DNA of 21,372 bases from an uncultured Holophagaceae bacterium (GCA_903927605.1 CAIYNT010000159.1:1-21372); one strand, 5' to 3'; positions 8,410 to 16,861 are shown, numbered from the stretch's first letter. Numbers and translations are program-made. Notes: a model not told the origin generated them from the letters alone.

Positions 8410-10043
8410 TGTTCCGCTCAATCCTTGCTTCCCTCATCCTCGCCCCAATCTTGGCCGCCGCTCCCTCGACCAAGGCACGGCCAAAACTGGTGATCGTAGT
8501 CGTGGTGGATCAGTTCTCCGCCGAATTGATGCAGACCTATGGCCCTGAACTGACGAGCGGACTCGCCCGGTTGCGCAAGGAGGGCGTCTTCTTCACCGAG
8601 GCCTACCATGACCACGGGTTCACCGAGACCGGCCCGGGTCATTCCGTGCTGCTCTCGGGCCGCTTCCCCGCCAACACCGGCATCGTCGAAAACCGCTGGC
8701 TGGACCGTGCCACCGGCAAATTCGTCTACTGCGTGGAGGACACCGCCGCCAAGTCCCTCACCGCTCCGGGCCAGGCCAGCTCCTCCAACGCGCGGTTCCT
8801 CGGAGACGGCCTCGGCGACTGGCTCCAGGCACAGGTTCCGGGAAGTCGAGTCTTCTCCGTGTCGGGGAAGGATCGCGCCGCCATCCTCATGGCTGGACGC
8901 AAGCCCACGGGCGCCTTCTGGTACACCGGGTCGGCCGGCTTCACCAGCTCCACGGCTTACGGAACCCACCTACCCGCGTGGCTGGTGCGCTACGACCAGG
9001 GACTCTCCTCCCGTCTCAACGCTGACAGCTGGCTCTGGTCAAAGGATCCCGCCACACCCGAGGGTCGGTCCGCCCAGTGGACCTTCGGTTCAGTGACCGT
9101 CAGGAATGGGGGCCTGCCTCGACTCATCCAAGGTGCCGGAATGCCTCTGGACAAAGGAACTGACGTTCGATTTCGCAAGTCGCCCTTTCTTGATGCCGTG
9201 ACCCTGGAGGCCGCCGAGGCCCTGCTGGACGGAGAGAAACTGGGCCGCGGCCCAGGCACCGATCTGCTGGCGGTCAGCTTCTCCGCCACGGACTACATCG
9301 GCCATAATTACGGAACCCTCGGCACTGAAATGCGCGACCAGATCCACCGGCTGGATAAGTTGCTGGGCCGTCTGCTGGATCGACTGCACCGCCAGCATCC
9401 CGGCGCCTGGGTGGTGTTGAGCGCCGATCACGGTGGCCTGGACATCCCAGAGGCCCTCAGTGACCAGGGCTTCCCGGCACGCCGCCTGCTCGCCGAACCC
9501 TTCATGGCAGCTCTCCAGTTAGACCTGCGCACCACCTTCAATGTGGACCACAATCTCCTGATTCCGACGGCAGAACCCAACACCCTCTACCTCGACGAGC
9601 CCACCCTGAAGGCCTCGAACCTGGACCGTCGCGAAGTCCTGAAATGGGCTCAATCCTGGCTACGCAACCGCCCCGAGGTCGCCGATGCCTTCACCGCCGA
9701 AGAACTTCTGACCACAGATCCCAGGGCCACCGGAAGCCCCCGGGACAGCAGCCTCCGCGTGCTGTTGCGCCGCAGCTTCCGCCCCGAGCGCAGCGGCGAC
9801 ATCCTCGTGGCAGTGAAACCCCTCGTGGTCATCGGCACCCCCCCTACCGACTATCCGTCCAACCACGGTACGCCGAACGCCTATGATCGCCGTGTACCGT
9901 TGATTTTCTGGGGTCCATGGAAGGGCGGTGAACGCCGCGAGCCCGTACGCACCGTGGATCTGGCCCCGACGCTTGCCAAGGAATTGGACCTACAGACCGG
10001 CAATGTGGACGGGGTGGCCCTGGACCTGGGTCCCCGGAAGTAG
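8409..10043 (+). CDS. Secreted alkaline phosphatase, PafA-like
   Basis: This is a 544-residue member of the alkaline phosphatase superfamily with a signal peptide (MFRSILASLILAPILAAAPS). Motifs resemble the phosphate-irrepressible phosphomonoesterase PafA: metal ligand Asp34 in VVVVDQF, nucleophile Thr74 in TETGPGHSVLLSG, the PafA-type pair Lys154/Arg156 in SGKDRAAIL, Asn95 in GIVENRW, Asp295/His299 in SATDYIGHNYG, Asp340/His341 in LSADHGGLD and His486 in SNHGTPN. All expected metal ligands are present, so it should be active in the periplasm or outside, releasing phosphate from organic monoesters. The ATG at 8409 overlaps the preceding stop; a longer frame from 8379 is inside the barrel gene. 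The sirtuin gene follows after 8 bases, suggesting one transcript. Substrate range is inferred from the family. Confidence 0.9.
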   Translation: MFRSILASLILAPILAAAPSTKARPKLVIVVVVDQFSAELMQTYGPELTSGLARLRKEGVFFTEAYHDHGFTETGPGHSVLLSGRFPANTGIVENRWLDRATGKFVYCVEDTAAKSLTAPGQASSSNARFLGDGLGDWLQAQVPGSRVFSVSGKDRAAILMAGRKPTGAFWYTGSAGFTSSTAYGTHLPAWLVRYDQGLSSRLNADSWLWSKDPATPEGRSAQWTFGSVTVRNGGLPRLIQGAGMPLDKGTDVRFRKSPFLDAVTLEAAEALLDGEKLGRGPGTDLLAVSFSATDYIGHNYGTLGTEMRDQIHRLDKLLGRLLDRLHRQHPGAWVVLSADHGGLDIPEALSDQGFPARRLLAEPFMAALQLDLRTTFNVDHNLLIPTAEPNTLYLDEPTLKASNLDRREVLKWAQSWLRNRPEVADAFTAEELLTTDPRATGSPRDSSLRVLLRRSFRPERSGDILVAVKPLVVIGTPPTDYPSNHGTPNAYDRRVPLIFWGPWKGGERREPVRTVDLAPTLAKELDLQTGNVDGVALDLGPRK

Positions 10044-10051
10044 GCTCGGGC

Positions 10052-10756
10052 ATGACGATCTCCCGTGCCGCCCGCCTCATGATCCTCACCGGTGCGGGTG
10101 TCTCCGCGGAAAGCGGGCTGCGCACCTTCCGCGCCGCCGATGGCCTCTGGGAGAACCACCGGGTGCAAGAGGTGGCCACCCCCGAGGCCTTCCACCAGAA
10201 CCCGGCGCTGGTCTACCGCTTCTACAATGAGCGGCGGCAAAGCCTTGCCACCGTCCAACCCAATGCCGCCCACCTCGCCCTGGCCCGACTGGAGCGGGAA
10301 TGGCGTGGTGAGCTGCTCCTGGTCACGCAGAATGTGGACGATCTGCACGACCGGGCTGGATCGAGGAACCTGCTCCACATGCATGGGGAACTCCTCAAGG
10401 GGCGCTGCCTCGCCTGCCGGACCGTCCAGGACTGGCCCGCGGACATGGATCATTCCAGCCGCTGTCCCAGCTGTGGCCGTGGCCCCATGCGCCCGCACAT
10501 CGTGTGGTTCGGTGAGATGCCCCTGGAAATGGACCGCATCTACCAAGCCCTGGACCGCTGCGATCTCTTCGTAGCCATCGGCACCAGCGGGCACGTGTAC
10601 CCAGCCGCGGGGTTCGTGGAGGCGGTAGGACCCAGCGCCCGCACGGTGGAGCTCAACCTCGAACCCAGCCTTGTGGCCAACTCCTTCCAGGAAGCCCGTG
10701 TCGGTCGGGCCACGGACCTGGTGCCAGCCTTCGTCTCGGAAATACTGGGTGGCTGA
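10052..10756 (+). CDS. cobB: Sir2-family NAD-dependent protein deacylase
   Basis: This 234-residue sirtuin removes acyl groups from lysines using NAD. It carries GAGVSAESG (14-22), FRAADGLWE (26-34), TQNVDDLHDRAGS (92-104), the catalytic His111 in HMHGELLKGRC, and a zinc knuckle with Cys119/Cys122 and Cys138/Cys141. The segment RFYNERR holds Tyr58 and Arg61 in the Y-x-x-R arrangement that in class III sirtuins (SIRT5, E. coli CobB) binds acidic acyl groups, so desuccinylase or demalonylase activity is likely as well as deacetylation. It begins 8 bases after the phosphatase stop and probably shares its transcript. It converges with the kinase gene at 10797 over a 40-base gap without a clear terminator. 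Confidence 0.95.
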   Translation: MTISRAARLMILTGAGVSAESGLRTFRAADGLWENHRVQEVATPEAFHQNPALVYRFYNERRQSLATVQPNAAHLALARLEREWRGELLLVTQNVDDLHDRAGSRNLLHMHGELLKGRCLACRTVQDWPADMDHSSRCPSCGRGPMRPHIVWFGEMPLEMDRIYQALDRCDLFVAIGTSGHVYPAAGFVEAVGPSARTVELNLEPSLVANSFQEARVGRATDLVPAFVSEILGG

Positions 10757-10796
10757 GGGCCCAAGCTCTCCGCGTCCTCATGGCGGTTCTCGGTTG

Positions 10797-11780
10797 CTAC
10801 CCTTTCAACAACCGATCCTCCGCCAACCTCAGCATGTGTTCGCTGGCGAGGACACCATCCTGGTGGTTCATACGCTGGAAGTGGCTCCGGAGATGCCGCA
10901 GGGTGCGAGGCACGGCGGAGGCAAAGTGGGCCTTCCTGCGGTGCACAAGCTGGTGGCCGAAGGTGCCCAGGGCTTCAAGGCTCCGTTGCAAGGCACTGAG
11001 GTTCAGCTCTTCGATCAGGGCTTCATGGTTCCAGCCCAGTTCACCCTGGAGGGGCTCCATGAGGGCACGCCCCGCCTCCTTGGACCAGTCCCAATAGGCG
11101 TCATAGCGCAGACTGGCCAGGTCATAGGTGGCGGCGCCTCGGCGGGCATCCTGGAAGTCGATGGCCACCAAGCGGTCGCCATGCACCATGAGATTCTGTA
11201 CATGGAAATCGCGGTGGACAAAGAAGTGGGCGCGGGTTTCGAGGCTGGCGTGGACTTCCTCCATCATCCGGTCTAACCAGCGGGGTGGTTCCTTCTGGAG
11301 GAAATCCAGGAAGAAGTTCTGTCGGCAGTAGTTCCACTCGAATTCGAACTTGGCCTGATCGAAGGCGCGGTTCATGAAGAAGGTGTGGCCCGGCGCTCCC
11401 AGAGTCAGCGGACCAGCCAAGGTGGATAGCAGGTACCCAGCCCGCTGCGCCCAGGTCAGTTCCTCCTCCGGATGCTCCACCAGACGCCGCTCGAGGGTGG
11501 TATCGCCCAGGTCCTCCACCAGCAGGCAGCGATCCTCGTCATCGCTTTGGATGATGGTGGGCACGCGGAGGAGCGGATCCAGATAGGCCTGAAGGGCCCG
11601 GAATTCAAAGTAGCTGTCGTCGACTTTTTCCGGCGTATCCAGCGGGTGCAACACCACCAGGGCCGTGCCCAATTGGGAGTGGCTCACCCGAAAGTACTGG
11701 CGGGCCCCGGCGTCCCCGGCAAGGGGCCGGGGATCGGTCAGATTCCAGCGTGCGAGGGCACGTTGCAGACGGCGATCCAT
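10797..11780 (-). CDS. AmgK-like phosphotransferase (aminoglycoside phosphotransferase fold)
   Basis: This 327-residue kinase-fold protein has catalytic loop VHRDFHVQNLMV (188-199, Asp191) and the metal-binding segment AIDFQDARRGAATYDLASL (206-224). The DFQDA...G..TYDL wording is characteristic of AmgK, the anomeric kinase that phosphorylates N-acetylmuramate/N-acetylglucosamine in peptidoglycan recycling, rather than of true aminoglycoside resistance enzymes. In known AmgK pathways the partner nucleotidyltransferase is MurU, often adjacent; no murU is seen next to it here. The start ATG at 11780 gives MDRRLQRALARWNL. It is a single gene on - with about 227 bases of non-coding DNA upstream. 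The sugar substrate is inferred from family resemblance. Confidence 0.82.
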   Translation of the reverse strand: MDRRLQRALARWNLTDPRPLAGDAGARQYFRVSHSQLGTALVVLHPLDTPEKVDDSYFEFRALQAYLDPLLRVPTIIQSDDEDRCLLVEDLGDTTLERRLVEHPEEELTWAQRAGYLLSTLAGPLTLGAPGHTFFMNRAFDQAKFEFEWNYCRQNFFLDFLQKEPPRWLDRMMEEVHASLETRAHFFVHRDFHVQNLMVHGDRLVAIDFQDARRGAATYDLASLRYDAYWDWSKEAGRALMEPLQGELGWNHEALIEELNLSALQRSLEALGTFGHQLVHRRKAHFASAVPRTLRHLRSHFQRMNHQDGVLASEHMLRLAEDRLLKG

Positions 11781-12007
11781 GCACTCAGGTTAAGCCCAAT
11801 CGAATCGGATTACCGCCTTCCTCGAACCAAAGCGCGTCGGCAGCGACGATGGCCGGTGGTGGCGCGGCGCCCCCGAGCTCGAGGCGCAACGGCAGCGGGC
11901 AAGGCGACCCGTGGATCGCGCGGAGGAATGGAGGTGGCGACCTTGCCGGAGAGTGTCATAGCCGATACTGGGGTAGGTCCGCGGCGAGCGGGGAGTATTC
12001 CGGCGGC

Positions 12008-13333
12008 TCAGACAAGTGCCTCGCCCGGCGGTTCCGGGGGCAGGGGCTTGAGGAGGAATTGGCCAGGGGCCAGGCCGCGCATGGACAGCACGCGGATGCG
12101 CCAGCCTTGAATGCGCAGCTCGTCGCCGGGGCGCAGCACGCGGCCCAGCTGCTCCTGGAAGAAGCCGCCGAGGCTGACGGAGCCCGCCTCGGCCTCCAGG
12201 TTCAAGTGCAGATGATCCACCAGCTGCTCCAGCATGACGTTCCCCTGGGCCAGCCAGGCACCGCCACGGGTCTTACGGAGCTGGATGGCCTCGCGGTCGA
12301 ACTCATCCTGGATTTCGCCGACCAGTTCCTCCAGCACGTCCTCCAGGGTCACCAGGCCGTCCACGCCGCCGTGCTCGTTCACTACGAGGGCGAGGTGCTG
12401 CTTGCGTTGCTGGAATTCCAGCAGGAGTCCCTGGATGGGCTTCATCTCGGGCACAAAGAACGCGGGCCGGGCCAGCTCGCGCAGATCCAGTGCACCGTCC
12501 TGGTCCTGCATGGCCCAGAGCAGGTCCTTGAGCTGGATGATGCCCACCACCCGGTCGAGGTCGCCCTCCACCAGCGGGATGCGGGTGTGGGGCGTGGTCC
12601 GGGCCAGGGCGAGGTTGGCCGCCAGGCTGCGGGTCAGGTCGAAGCAGACCACTCGGGCCCTGGGCACGGCGATCTCCTTCACCATGCGCCGGCTGAAATC
12701 GAAGAGGTTCTCGATGAGCTCCTTGTGGTCCAGATCCAGGTGGCCCTCGGCCTGACTGCGCTCGAGCATGCGCCGGAACTCGGCCTCGGAGGGCAGGTGG
12801 TCCTCCGCATCCGCCTCGGGATGGACACCGAAGAGCGCGAGCACCATGTGACTCAGCTTGGTGAGGCACCAGGTGAGTGGTCGCACCAGCCGCGACCAGG
12901 CCAGCAGGGGCGTGGCCGTGCGCAGCGCCCAGGGCAACGCGGATCGGATGGCCAGGTTGCGGGGAACCAGCTCCGCCAGCACCACATGGAGGGTGGTCAT
13001 CACCAGCAGGGCCAACCCAGTGCTAAACGGCAGGACCAGGGCGGGCCATGGCAGATGGCCGAAAAAGGTCCGGAAGGCCCGACTGAACAGGCCCTCGCCC
13101 ACGGCGCCCAGGGCCAGAGCACAGAGCACGATTCCGGCCTGGATGGCCGACAGGTGGTGGGAGAGGTCGCGGTGGACCTCGATGGCCCGACGGGCGCGCA
13201 GATCCTCATCGGCCAGCGCCTCGAGCTGGGTTTCCCGGACCCGTACCGACGCAAATTCAGCCATGACGAAAAAGGCGCTGAGCAAAATGAGGGCGGCGCA
13301 AATGAGGGCCGCGGCGAGGGTCACAGGGGTCAA
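12008..13333 (-). CDS. CNNM/CorC-type membrane protein (DUF21, CBS pair, CorC_HlyC domain)
   Basis: This 441-residue membrane protein of the 'hemolysin C'/CorC/CNNM group is implicated in divalent cation, chiefly magnesium, transport or efflux. The N-terminal DUF21 region has several hydrophobic segments (about 5-27, 62-83, 97-120), with FFVMAEFASVRVRETQLEAL (21-40) typical of the family, and ELVPRNLAIR. Two CBS motifs follow (roughly 200-320), with RIPLVEGDLDRVVGIIQLKDLLWA and LALVVNEHGGVDGLVTLEDVLEELVGEI. The C-terminal CorC_HlyC domain (about 345-430) includes a GGFFQEQLGRVLRPGDEL segment. Its start overlaps the stop of the upstream pseudo-receiver gene (ATGA, 13330-13333), an unusual partner for this family. 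The transported ion is not shown by the sequence. Confidence 0.92.
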   Translation of the reverse strand: MTPVTLAAALICAALILLSAFFVMAEFASVRVRETQLEALADEDLRARRAIEVHRDLSHHLSAIQAGIVLCALALGAVGEGLFSRAFRTFFGHLPWPALVLPFSTGLALLVMTTLHVVLAELVPRNLAIRSALPWALRTATPLLAWSRLVRPLTWCLTKLSHMVLALFGVHPEADAEDHLPSEAEFRRMLERSQAEGHLDLDHKELIENLFDFSRRMVKEIAVPRARVVCFDLTRSLAANLALARTTPHTRIPLVEGDLDRVVGIIQLKDLLWAMQDQDGALDLRELARPAFFVPEMKPIQGLLLEFQQRKQHLALVVNEHGGVDGLVTLEDVLEELVGEIQDEFDREAIQLRKTRGGAWLAQGNVMLEQLVDHLHLNLEAEAGSVSLGGFFQEQLGRVLRPGDELRIQGWRIRVLSMRGLAPGQFLLKPLPPEPPGEALV

Positions 13334-15078
13334 CCTTTGGCCAGATCCGAACCGCGGCGGAGCTTGTCCTGGATCTCCTGCAGCAGGCCGTCGAGGTTCT
13401 GCAGACGGTCCCGATGCTCCGAGAGCTGGCCGTGAACGGCCTGCTTCTCCCGCTCCAGGATCCCGTGGGCCTCTCGCTGATCCGTCAGCACCTGGTTCAG
13501 ACGGGAGATCTCGGTTTCCTTGTGGTCCAGGCCGTTCATCAGTTCGAGCCGCTCCCCTTCATGCAGAATCCTGGCCTCATCGACCTCTTGCTGGATCGCG
13601 GCCAGCCGCGCCGTAAGGTGGGTGATCTCCTCCTGATGCTGCTGGATCGCCTCCTGCCGGGTCAAAAGCTGCTGATCCCGTTCGAGGACCTGAGCCTGAC
13701 TGGCCTGCAGTTCCGCCTCCCGCTGGCGCAGCTGGGCGCCCAGCTCTGCCAGATCCCGGCCCTGGCCGCGCATGGTGGCCTCAAGCCCGGCCATCTCCAA
13801 CTGGGCGGTGTGGAGCTTCTCCTTGTGCCCCGCCACCTCGAGAAGCGCCGATTGATGGACCCCCTCCAGGCTGGTGTGCTGCTCCACGAGCCCTTCTAGG
13901 GTGGTATTGAGCTGGGACTGCGCCAGGAGGGCGGTTTCCAGTTCCTGCTGCTTGGCAAGCATCACTGCCGTTTTCTCGGCCAGGATCGACTCCATCTCTT
14001 GCTGCTTGGCGGTCAGGGCCGTCTCCTTCGCCGCCAAAGCCGTCTCCAGTTCATGGGCCTTGGCCCGGAACGGCTCCAGGTCCATGGTTTCGTGCAGGAG
14101 ACGGTCGCGTTCCTTGAGCAGCTCGATGGCCCGTTGGGTCTTCTCGCCCACCTGATGGTTGAGGGTTTCCACCTGCTGGATGAGCTCCGTGCGCTCGACG
14201 AGCGCCTCTTTCAGTTGGGCCTTGAGCGTATCGGTTGTTTCGCCTTCGCGCCCGCGGGTTTCCTCTAGGAGGCGAAGAGCCGCTTCGGTTTCGGCGAGGC
14301 GTGTCTTGAGGATTTCCGATTCGCGGTTGCTGCGCTCCAGTTCATCCAGATTCAGGGTCACGGAATTCATCTGCCGCTGGATCTGCTGAGCCTCGGCCTC
14401 CGCGGCCAGAATGCGCTGTTCCGCGGCCGCTAGACGCTGGTCCCGGGCGCGCAGTTCCTCGTGGAGCGATGCGATCTGCTCCTCCAGGAGCCGCAGGTGG
14501 CGGGAGTCTGGTGGGACCTCCTGGGTCGTCTCGGTCCGGGCATCCAGGTGGGCGGTCTGGACCGGCGGCGTCGGGCGCACGCCGAAAACCGGATCCGAGG
14601 ACACACTGGTAGCCGGGTTATCCAGGGCACTCTTGAGACCATCCAGCCAGTCGTCGCCCAACTCGGTGTCCACCAGCTCGCCGAGGGGGTTATCCGGATC
14701 CAGAGCCCTGACCGGCACCAGCGGCGTGAGTGCGGCGACCAGAGCACTGGGCGCAATGGGTTTGTGCAGGTAGAGATCCGCATGGCGCGGAAGGCTCTGG
14801 TGGCGCCGGTATTCCTCCTCCGTGGCCTTGGCGCTGATGAGCACGATCTTCACTCCATCCAGATTCGGGTTCTTACGAATGTTGGAACAAAGGGCATACC
14901 CCTTGTTATCGGCCACCTCCACACAGATGAACACGGCTGAGAAGGCCCCGCTCTCCAGCTTGGAGATGACACCATCCGGCGCGGCCATCGCCTCCAGATC
15001 AAAGGCCGCTTCGAGGCTGACCTGGTGCTCCTTCAGGAAGCTCCGGTCGCTGTCCACGAGGAGTAGGCGTTGGCCCAT
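13330..15078 (-). CDS. FrzS-like pseudo-receiver protein with long coiled coil
   Basis: This 582-residue protein has a receiver-like N-terminus (1-121), a Pro/Asp-rich linker (about 122-200) and an almost uninterrupted coiled coil (about 205-575) rich in Glu, Gln, Leu and Ala heptads. The receiver keeps the family strands MGQRLLLVDSD, KIVLISA and the Lys106 in YLHKP, but the phospho-acceptor aspartate position in SAVFICVEVADNKGYALC is Cys52, so it should not be phosphorylated conventionally. The segments NKGYALCSNIRKNPNLD and HQSLPRHADLYLHKPI resemble, from memory, the pseudo-receiver of Myxococcus FrzS, a polarly localised motility regulator with the same layout. The ATG at 15078 is chosen because AAGGA lies 6 bases upstream; a TTG at 15084 abuts that site. 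It overlaps the CNNM gene downstream. A role in polarity is inference. Confidence 0.85.
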   Translation of the reverse strand: MGQRLLLVDSDRSFLKEHQVSLEAAFDLEAMAAPDGVISKLESGAFSAVFICVEVADNKGYALCSNIRKNPNLDGVKIVLISAKATEEEYRRHQSLPRHADLYLHKPIAPSALVAALTPLVPVRALDPDNPLGELVDTELGDDWLDGLKSALDNPATSVSSDPVFGVRPTPPVQTAHLDARTETTQEVPPDSRHLRLLEEQIASLHEELRARDQRLAAAEQRILAAEAEAQQIQRQMNSVTLNLDELERSNRESEILKTRLAETEAALRLLEETRGREGETTDTLKAQLKEALVERTELIQQVETLNHQVGEKTQRAIELLKERDRLLHETMDLEPFRAKAHELETALAAKETALTAKQQEMESILAEKTAVMLAKQQELETALLAQSQLNTTLEGLVEQHTSLEGVHQSALLEVAGHKEKLHTAQLEMAGLEATMRGQGRDLAELGAQLRQREAELQASQAQVLERDQQLLTRQEAIQQHQEEITHLTARLAAIQQEVDEARILHEGERLELMNGLDHKETEISRLNQVLTDQREAHGILEREKQAVHGQLSEHRDRLQNLDGLLQEIQDKLRRGSDLAKG

Positions 15079-15120
15079 GGTCAATCCTTAGGCAGGTTGA
15101 ATCTTGGAGTTTAGCGGAAT

Positions 15121-15152
15121 GATTGAAGCCCCGGCACCCCGGGGCTTCGATC
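15121..15152 (-). terminator. Hairpin downstream of htrA
   Basis: GAAGCCCCGG (15125-15134) pairs perfectly with CCGGGGCTTC (15139-15148) around a 4-base loop, and the stem extends outward to about 14 pairs with one G-T wobble. It lies 17 bases past the htrA stop and 43 bases before the next - strand gene. The tract after it on - is ATTCCGC, not U-rich, so termination may be partial. Confidence 0.55.
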
Positions 15153-15169
15153 AAGGGCAACTTGTGGCC

Positions 15170-16675
15170 TCAACGGGGTGCTATGGGCATTGTGATCTTC
15201 TGGCTCCCATTGGGGGACTGGATGTACAGCAGCAGGGTTCGACCCCCGGCCTTCTTCACCTGCGTAGTGAACTCGGCGAGGCTGTTGACAGGCTGGCGGC
15301 CCACCTCGGAGATGATCATGCCCGGGGCCAGCCCCCGGTCTGCAGCCGGGGAGCGGGGGTCCACCGAGGTGACCACCACTCCCTTGATCCGGTTCTTGGT
15401 ATCGGCGGCCTCCACGGTAAATCCGTAGGTCTTTTCGAGGCTGAGGCTCTTCACATCGCCTTGGGGCTTCTGGCCGGATTCCTCGTCTGGCTCTTCACCA
15501 GCCTCGCGACGGCGCTGCTCCTCGAGGGCCTTCCGGTCTCCCAGGGTGGCAGTGAGGTTGAGGGTCTTGCCATCCCGGAAGATGGTCAGCTTGAGGGTGT
15601 CTCCGGCTCGCCGGCCCGACACCACGGCCACCACTTCGTCTGGATTCCGCACGGGCTGCCCGTCCAAGGCGGTGATGACATCCAACCGCTGTAAGCCAGC
15701 CTTGTCGGCGGCCTGCCCCTTCTCCACGGTGCTGACCACCACCCCTTCCTTGACGCCGAGAGCATCCTGGTAGGCTTGGTCCAGCTCTGCAGGGCCGATT
15801 CCAAGGTAGCCGCGGCTCACGGGCTTGCCACTGCGCAGATCCTTGAGGATGCGGTTCACCTGGCTGATAGGCACGGCAAAGCCGATATTCTGTCCGGCAG
15901 GGTTGATGGCGGTGTTGATGCCGATGACTTCGCCCTTGAGGTTCAGTAGCGGGCCGCCGGAATTCCCGCGGTTGATGGCCGCATCGGTCTGGAGGAACGA
16001 ACTTACTCCTGTGTCCAACTTGCGCCCCTTGGCGCTGATGATGCCCTGGGTGACGGTGTGTTCCAGTCCAAAGGGGTTGCCGATGGCCACCACCCATTCG
16101 CCGATGCGCAGCCCGTCAGAGTCACCCAGCTTGGCGAAGGGCAGGTGGGTCGCGTCGATCTTGATGAGTGCGATGTCCAGTTCCTTGTCTTTGCCCAGCA
16201 CCGTGGCCTTGTAGGTCTTCAGATCGCTGGTCTTCACCTCCAGCGAATTGTCTGTGCTCCCCATGCTGGCGACCACATGATAGTTGGTGAGAATCTCGCC
16301 ATTGGGGCTGATGATCACGCCGGATCCCCCGGACACGGCCCTCTGCTCGTCCTCACCCCCCCGGGGGGTACGCCGCTGCTGGGGGCCGCCAGGGCCGAAA
16401 AAGAAATCGAAGAAGTCCTGACCACCGACCTGGGGATGTTCAAACCCACGACGGTTCTTCACAAAGCTCGTGTTGGTGATGGCCACGACCGTGGGGTTCA
16501 GCTTCTCCGCCACCTCCGCGATGGGCGGCAACCGATCCAGCCCCTTGGCATCCACCACCACCGGCTTCTCTTCCTGGGCGGCCACTTGCCACCCGTGACT
16601 GAGCCCCATCCCCAGAGCCATGCACCCGGCTGCGAAGACCGATAACCCCAGAACCTGTTTCACCTGACGATTCAT
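15170..16675 (-). CDS. Do/DegQ-like periplasmic serine protease (HtrA) with two PDZ domains
   Basis: HtrA-family proteases degrade or refold damaged envelope proteins. The 501-residue protein has an N-terminal signal or anchor segment (about 5-34), a trypsin-like domain with the full triad His133 (TNYHVVA), Asp168 (LDIALIKI) and Ser239 (NRGNSGGPL), a Gly/Arg-rich LA-loop (about 84-112) with DFFDFFFGPGGPQQRR as in DegP/DegQ, a PDZ1 of about 90 residues (SRGYLGIGPAEL onward), a charged linker (about 387-412), and a second PDZ (about 415-500, GMIISEVGRQPVNSL). The start ATG at 16675 has GAGGGG 4 bases upstream; an upstream in-frame ATG at 16711 lacks such a site. It is a single gene, divergent from tRNA-His. 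Confidence 0.95.
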   Translation of the reverse strand: MNRQVKQVLGLSVFAAGCMALGMGLSHGWQVAAQEEKPVVVDAKGLDRLPPIAEVAEKLNPTVVAITNTSFVKNRRGFEHPQVGGQDFFDFFFGPGGPQQRRTPRGGEDEQRAVSGGSGVIISPNGEILTNYHVVASMGSTDNSLEVKTSDLKTYKATVLGKDKELDIALIKIDATHLPFAKLGDSDGLRIGEWVVAIGNPFGLEHTVTQGIISAKGRKLDTGVSSFLQTDAAINRGNSGGPLLNLKGEVIGINTAINPAGQNIGFAVPISQVNRILKDLRSGKPVSRGYLGIGPAELDQAYQDALGVKEGVVVSTVEKGQAADKAGLQRLDVITALDGQPVRNPDEVVAVVSGRRAGDTLKLTIFRDGKTLNLTATLGDRKALEEQRRREAGEEPDEESGQKPQGDVKSLSLEKTYGFTVEAADTKNRIKGVVVTSVDPRSPAADRGLAPGMIISEVGRQPVNSLAEFTTQVKKAGGRTLLLYIQSPNGSQKITMPIAPR

Positions 16676-16783
16676 GAAACCCCTCACTTGGCCGGATCCC
16701 CAGCATGTCATTCGATGACCGCAGTGCCCCGAAGGTTCCCGCTGGCCATCCCGAGCCGTCCAGGATAGTCTGGATGGTCCGAC

Positions 16784-16861
16784 GGCGGCTGTAGCTCAGT
16801 TGGTTAGAGTACTGGATTGTGATTCCAGGTGTCGTGGGTTCGAGTCCCATCAGCCGCCCCA
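16784..16861 (+). tRNA. tRNA-His (anticodon GTG), with encoded CCA
   Basis: A full cloverleaf reads from GGCGGCTG to CAGCCGCC followed by encoded CCA (16859-16861). The extra 5' base G-1 (16784) opposite C73 is the tRNA-His identity hallmark. The D-arm is AGCTCAGTTGGTTAGAGT, the anticodon arm CTGGATTGTGATTCCAG carries GTG, and the T-arm GTGGGTTCGAGTCCCAT is canonical. It is followed at once by a terminator and, 480 bases on, by a tyrosine recombinase gene, so its 3' half is a likely integration site. Confidence 0.98.
16830..16861 (+). other. Candidate att site in the 3' end of tRNA-His
   Basis: Tyrosine recombinases encoded next to a tRNA gene usually recombine in its T-arm/acceptor 3' end, which the element restores on insertion. 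Here the intact 3' end is on the side of the integrase gene. The second copy that would mark the far end is not in the window, so the core is inferred from position only. Confidence 0.4.

Noticed and set aside
11781..12007. 227-base gap upstream of the AmgK-like gene as a possible RNA or gene remnant
   Set aside because: No tRNA fold, terminator, strong dyad or convincing short ORF could be found; I see nothing supportable in it.
11750..13435. Long + strand open frame of 561 codons
   Set aside because: It lies antisense to the clear CNNM/CorC gene, has His/Gln/Gly-rich low-information sequence typical of high-GC shadow frames, and shows no domain.
16743..16771. Possible tRNA-His promoter TGGCCA-17 bp-TAGTCT
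   Set aside because: The spacing is ideal but the -10 matches consensus at only three positions, too weak to list as a feature.
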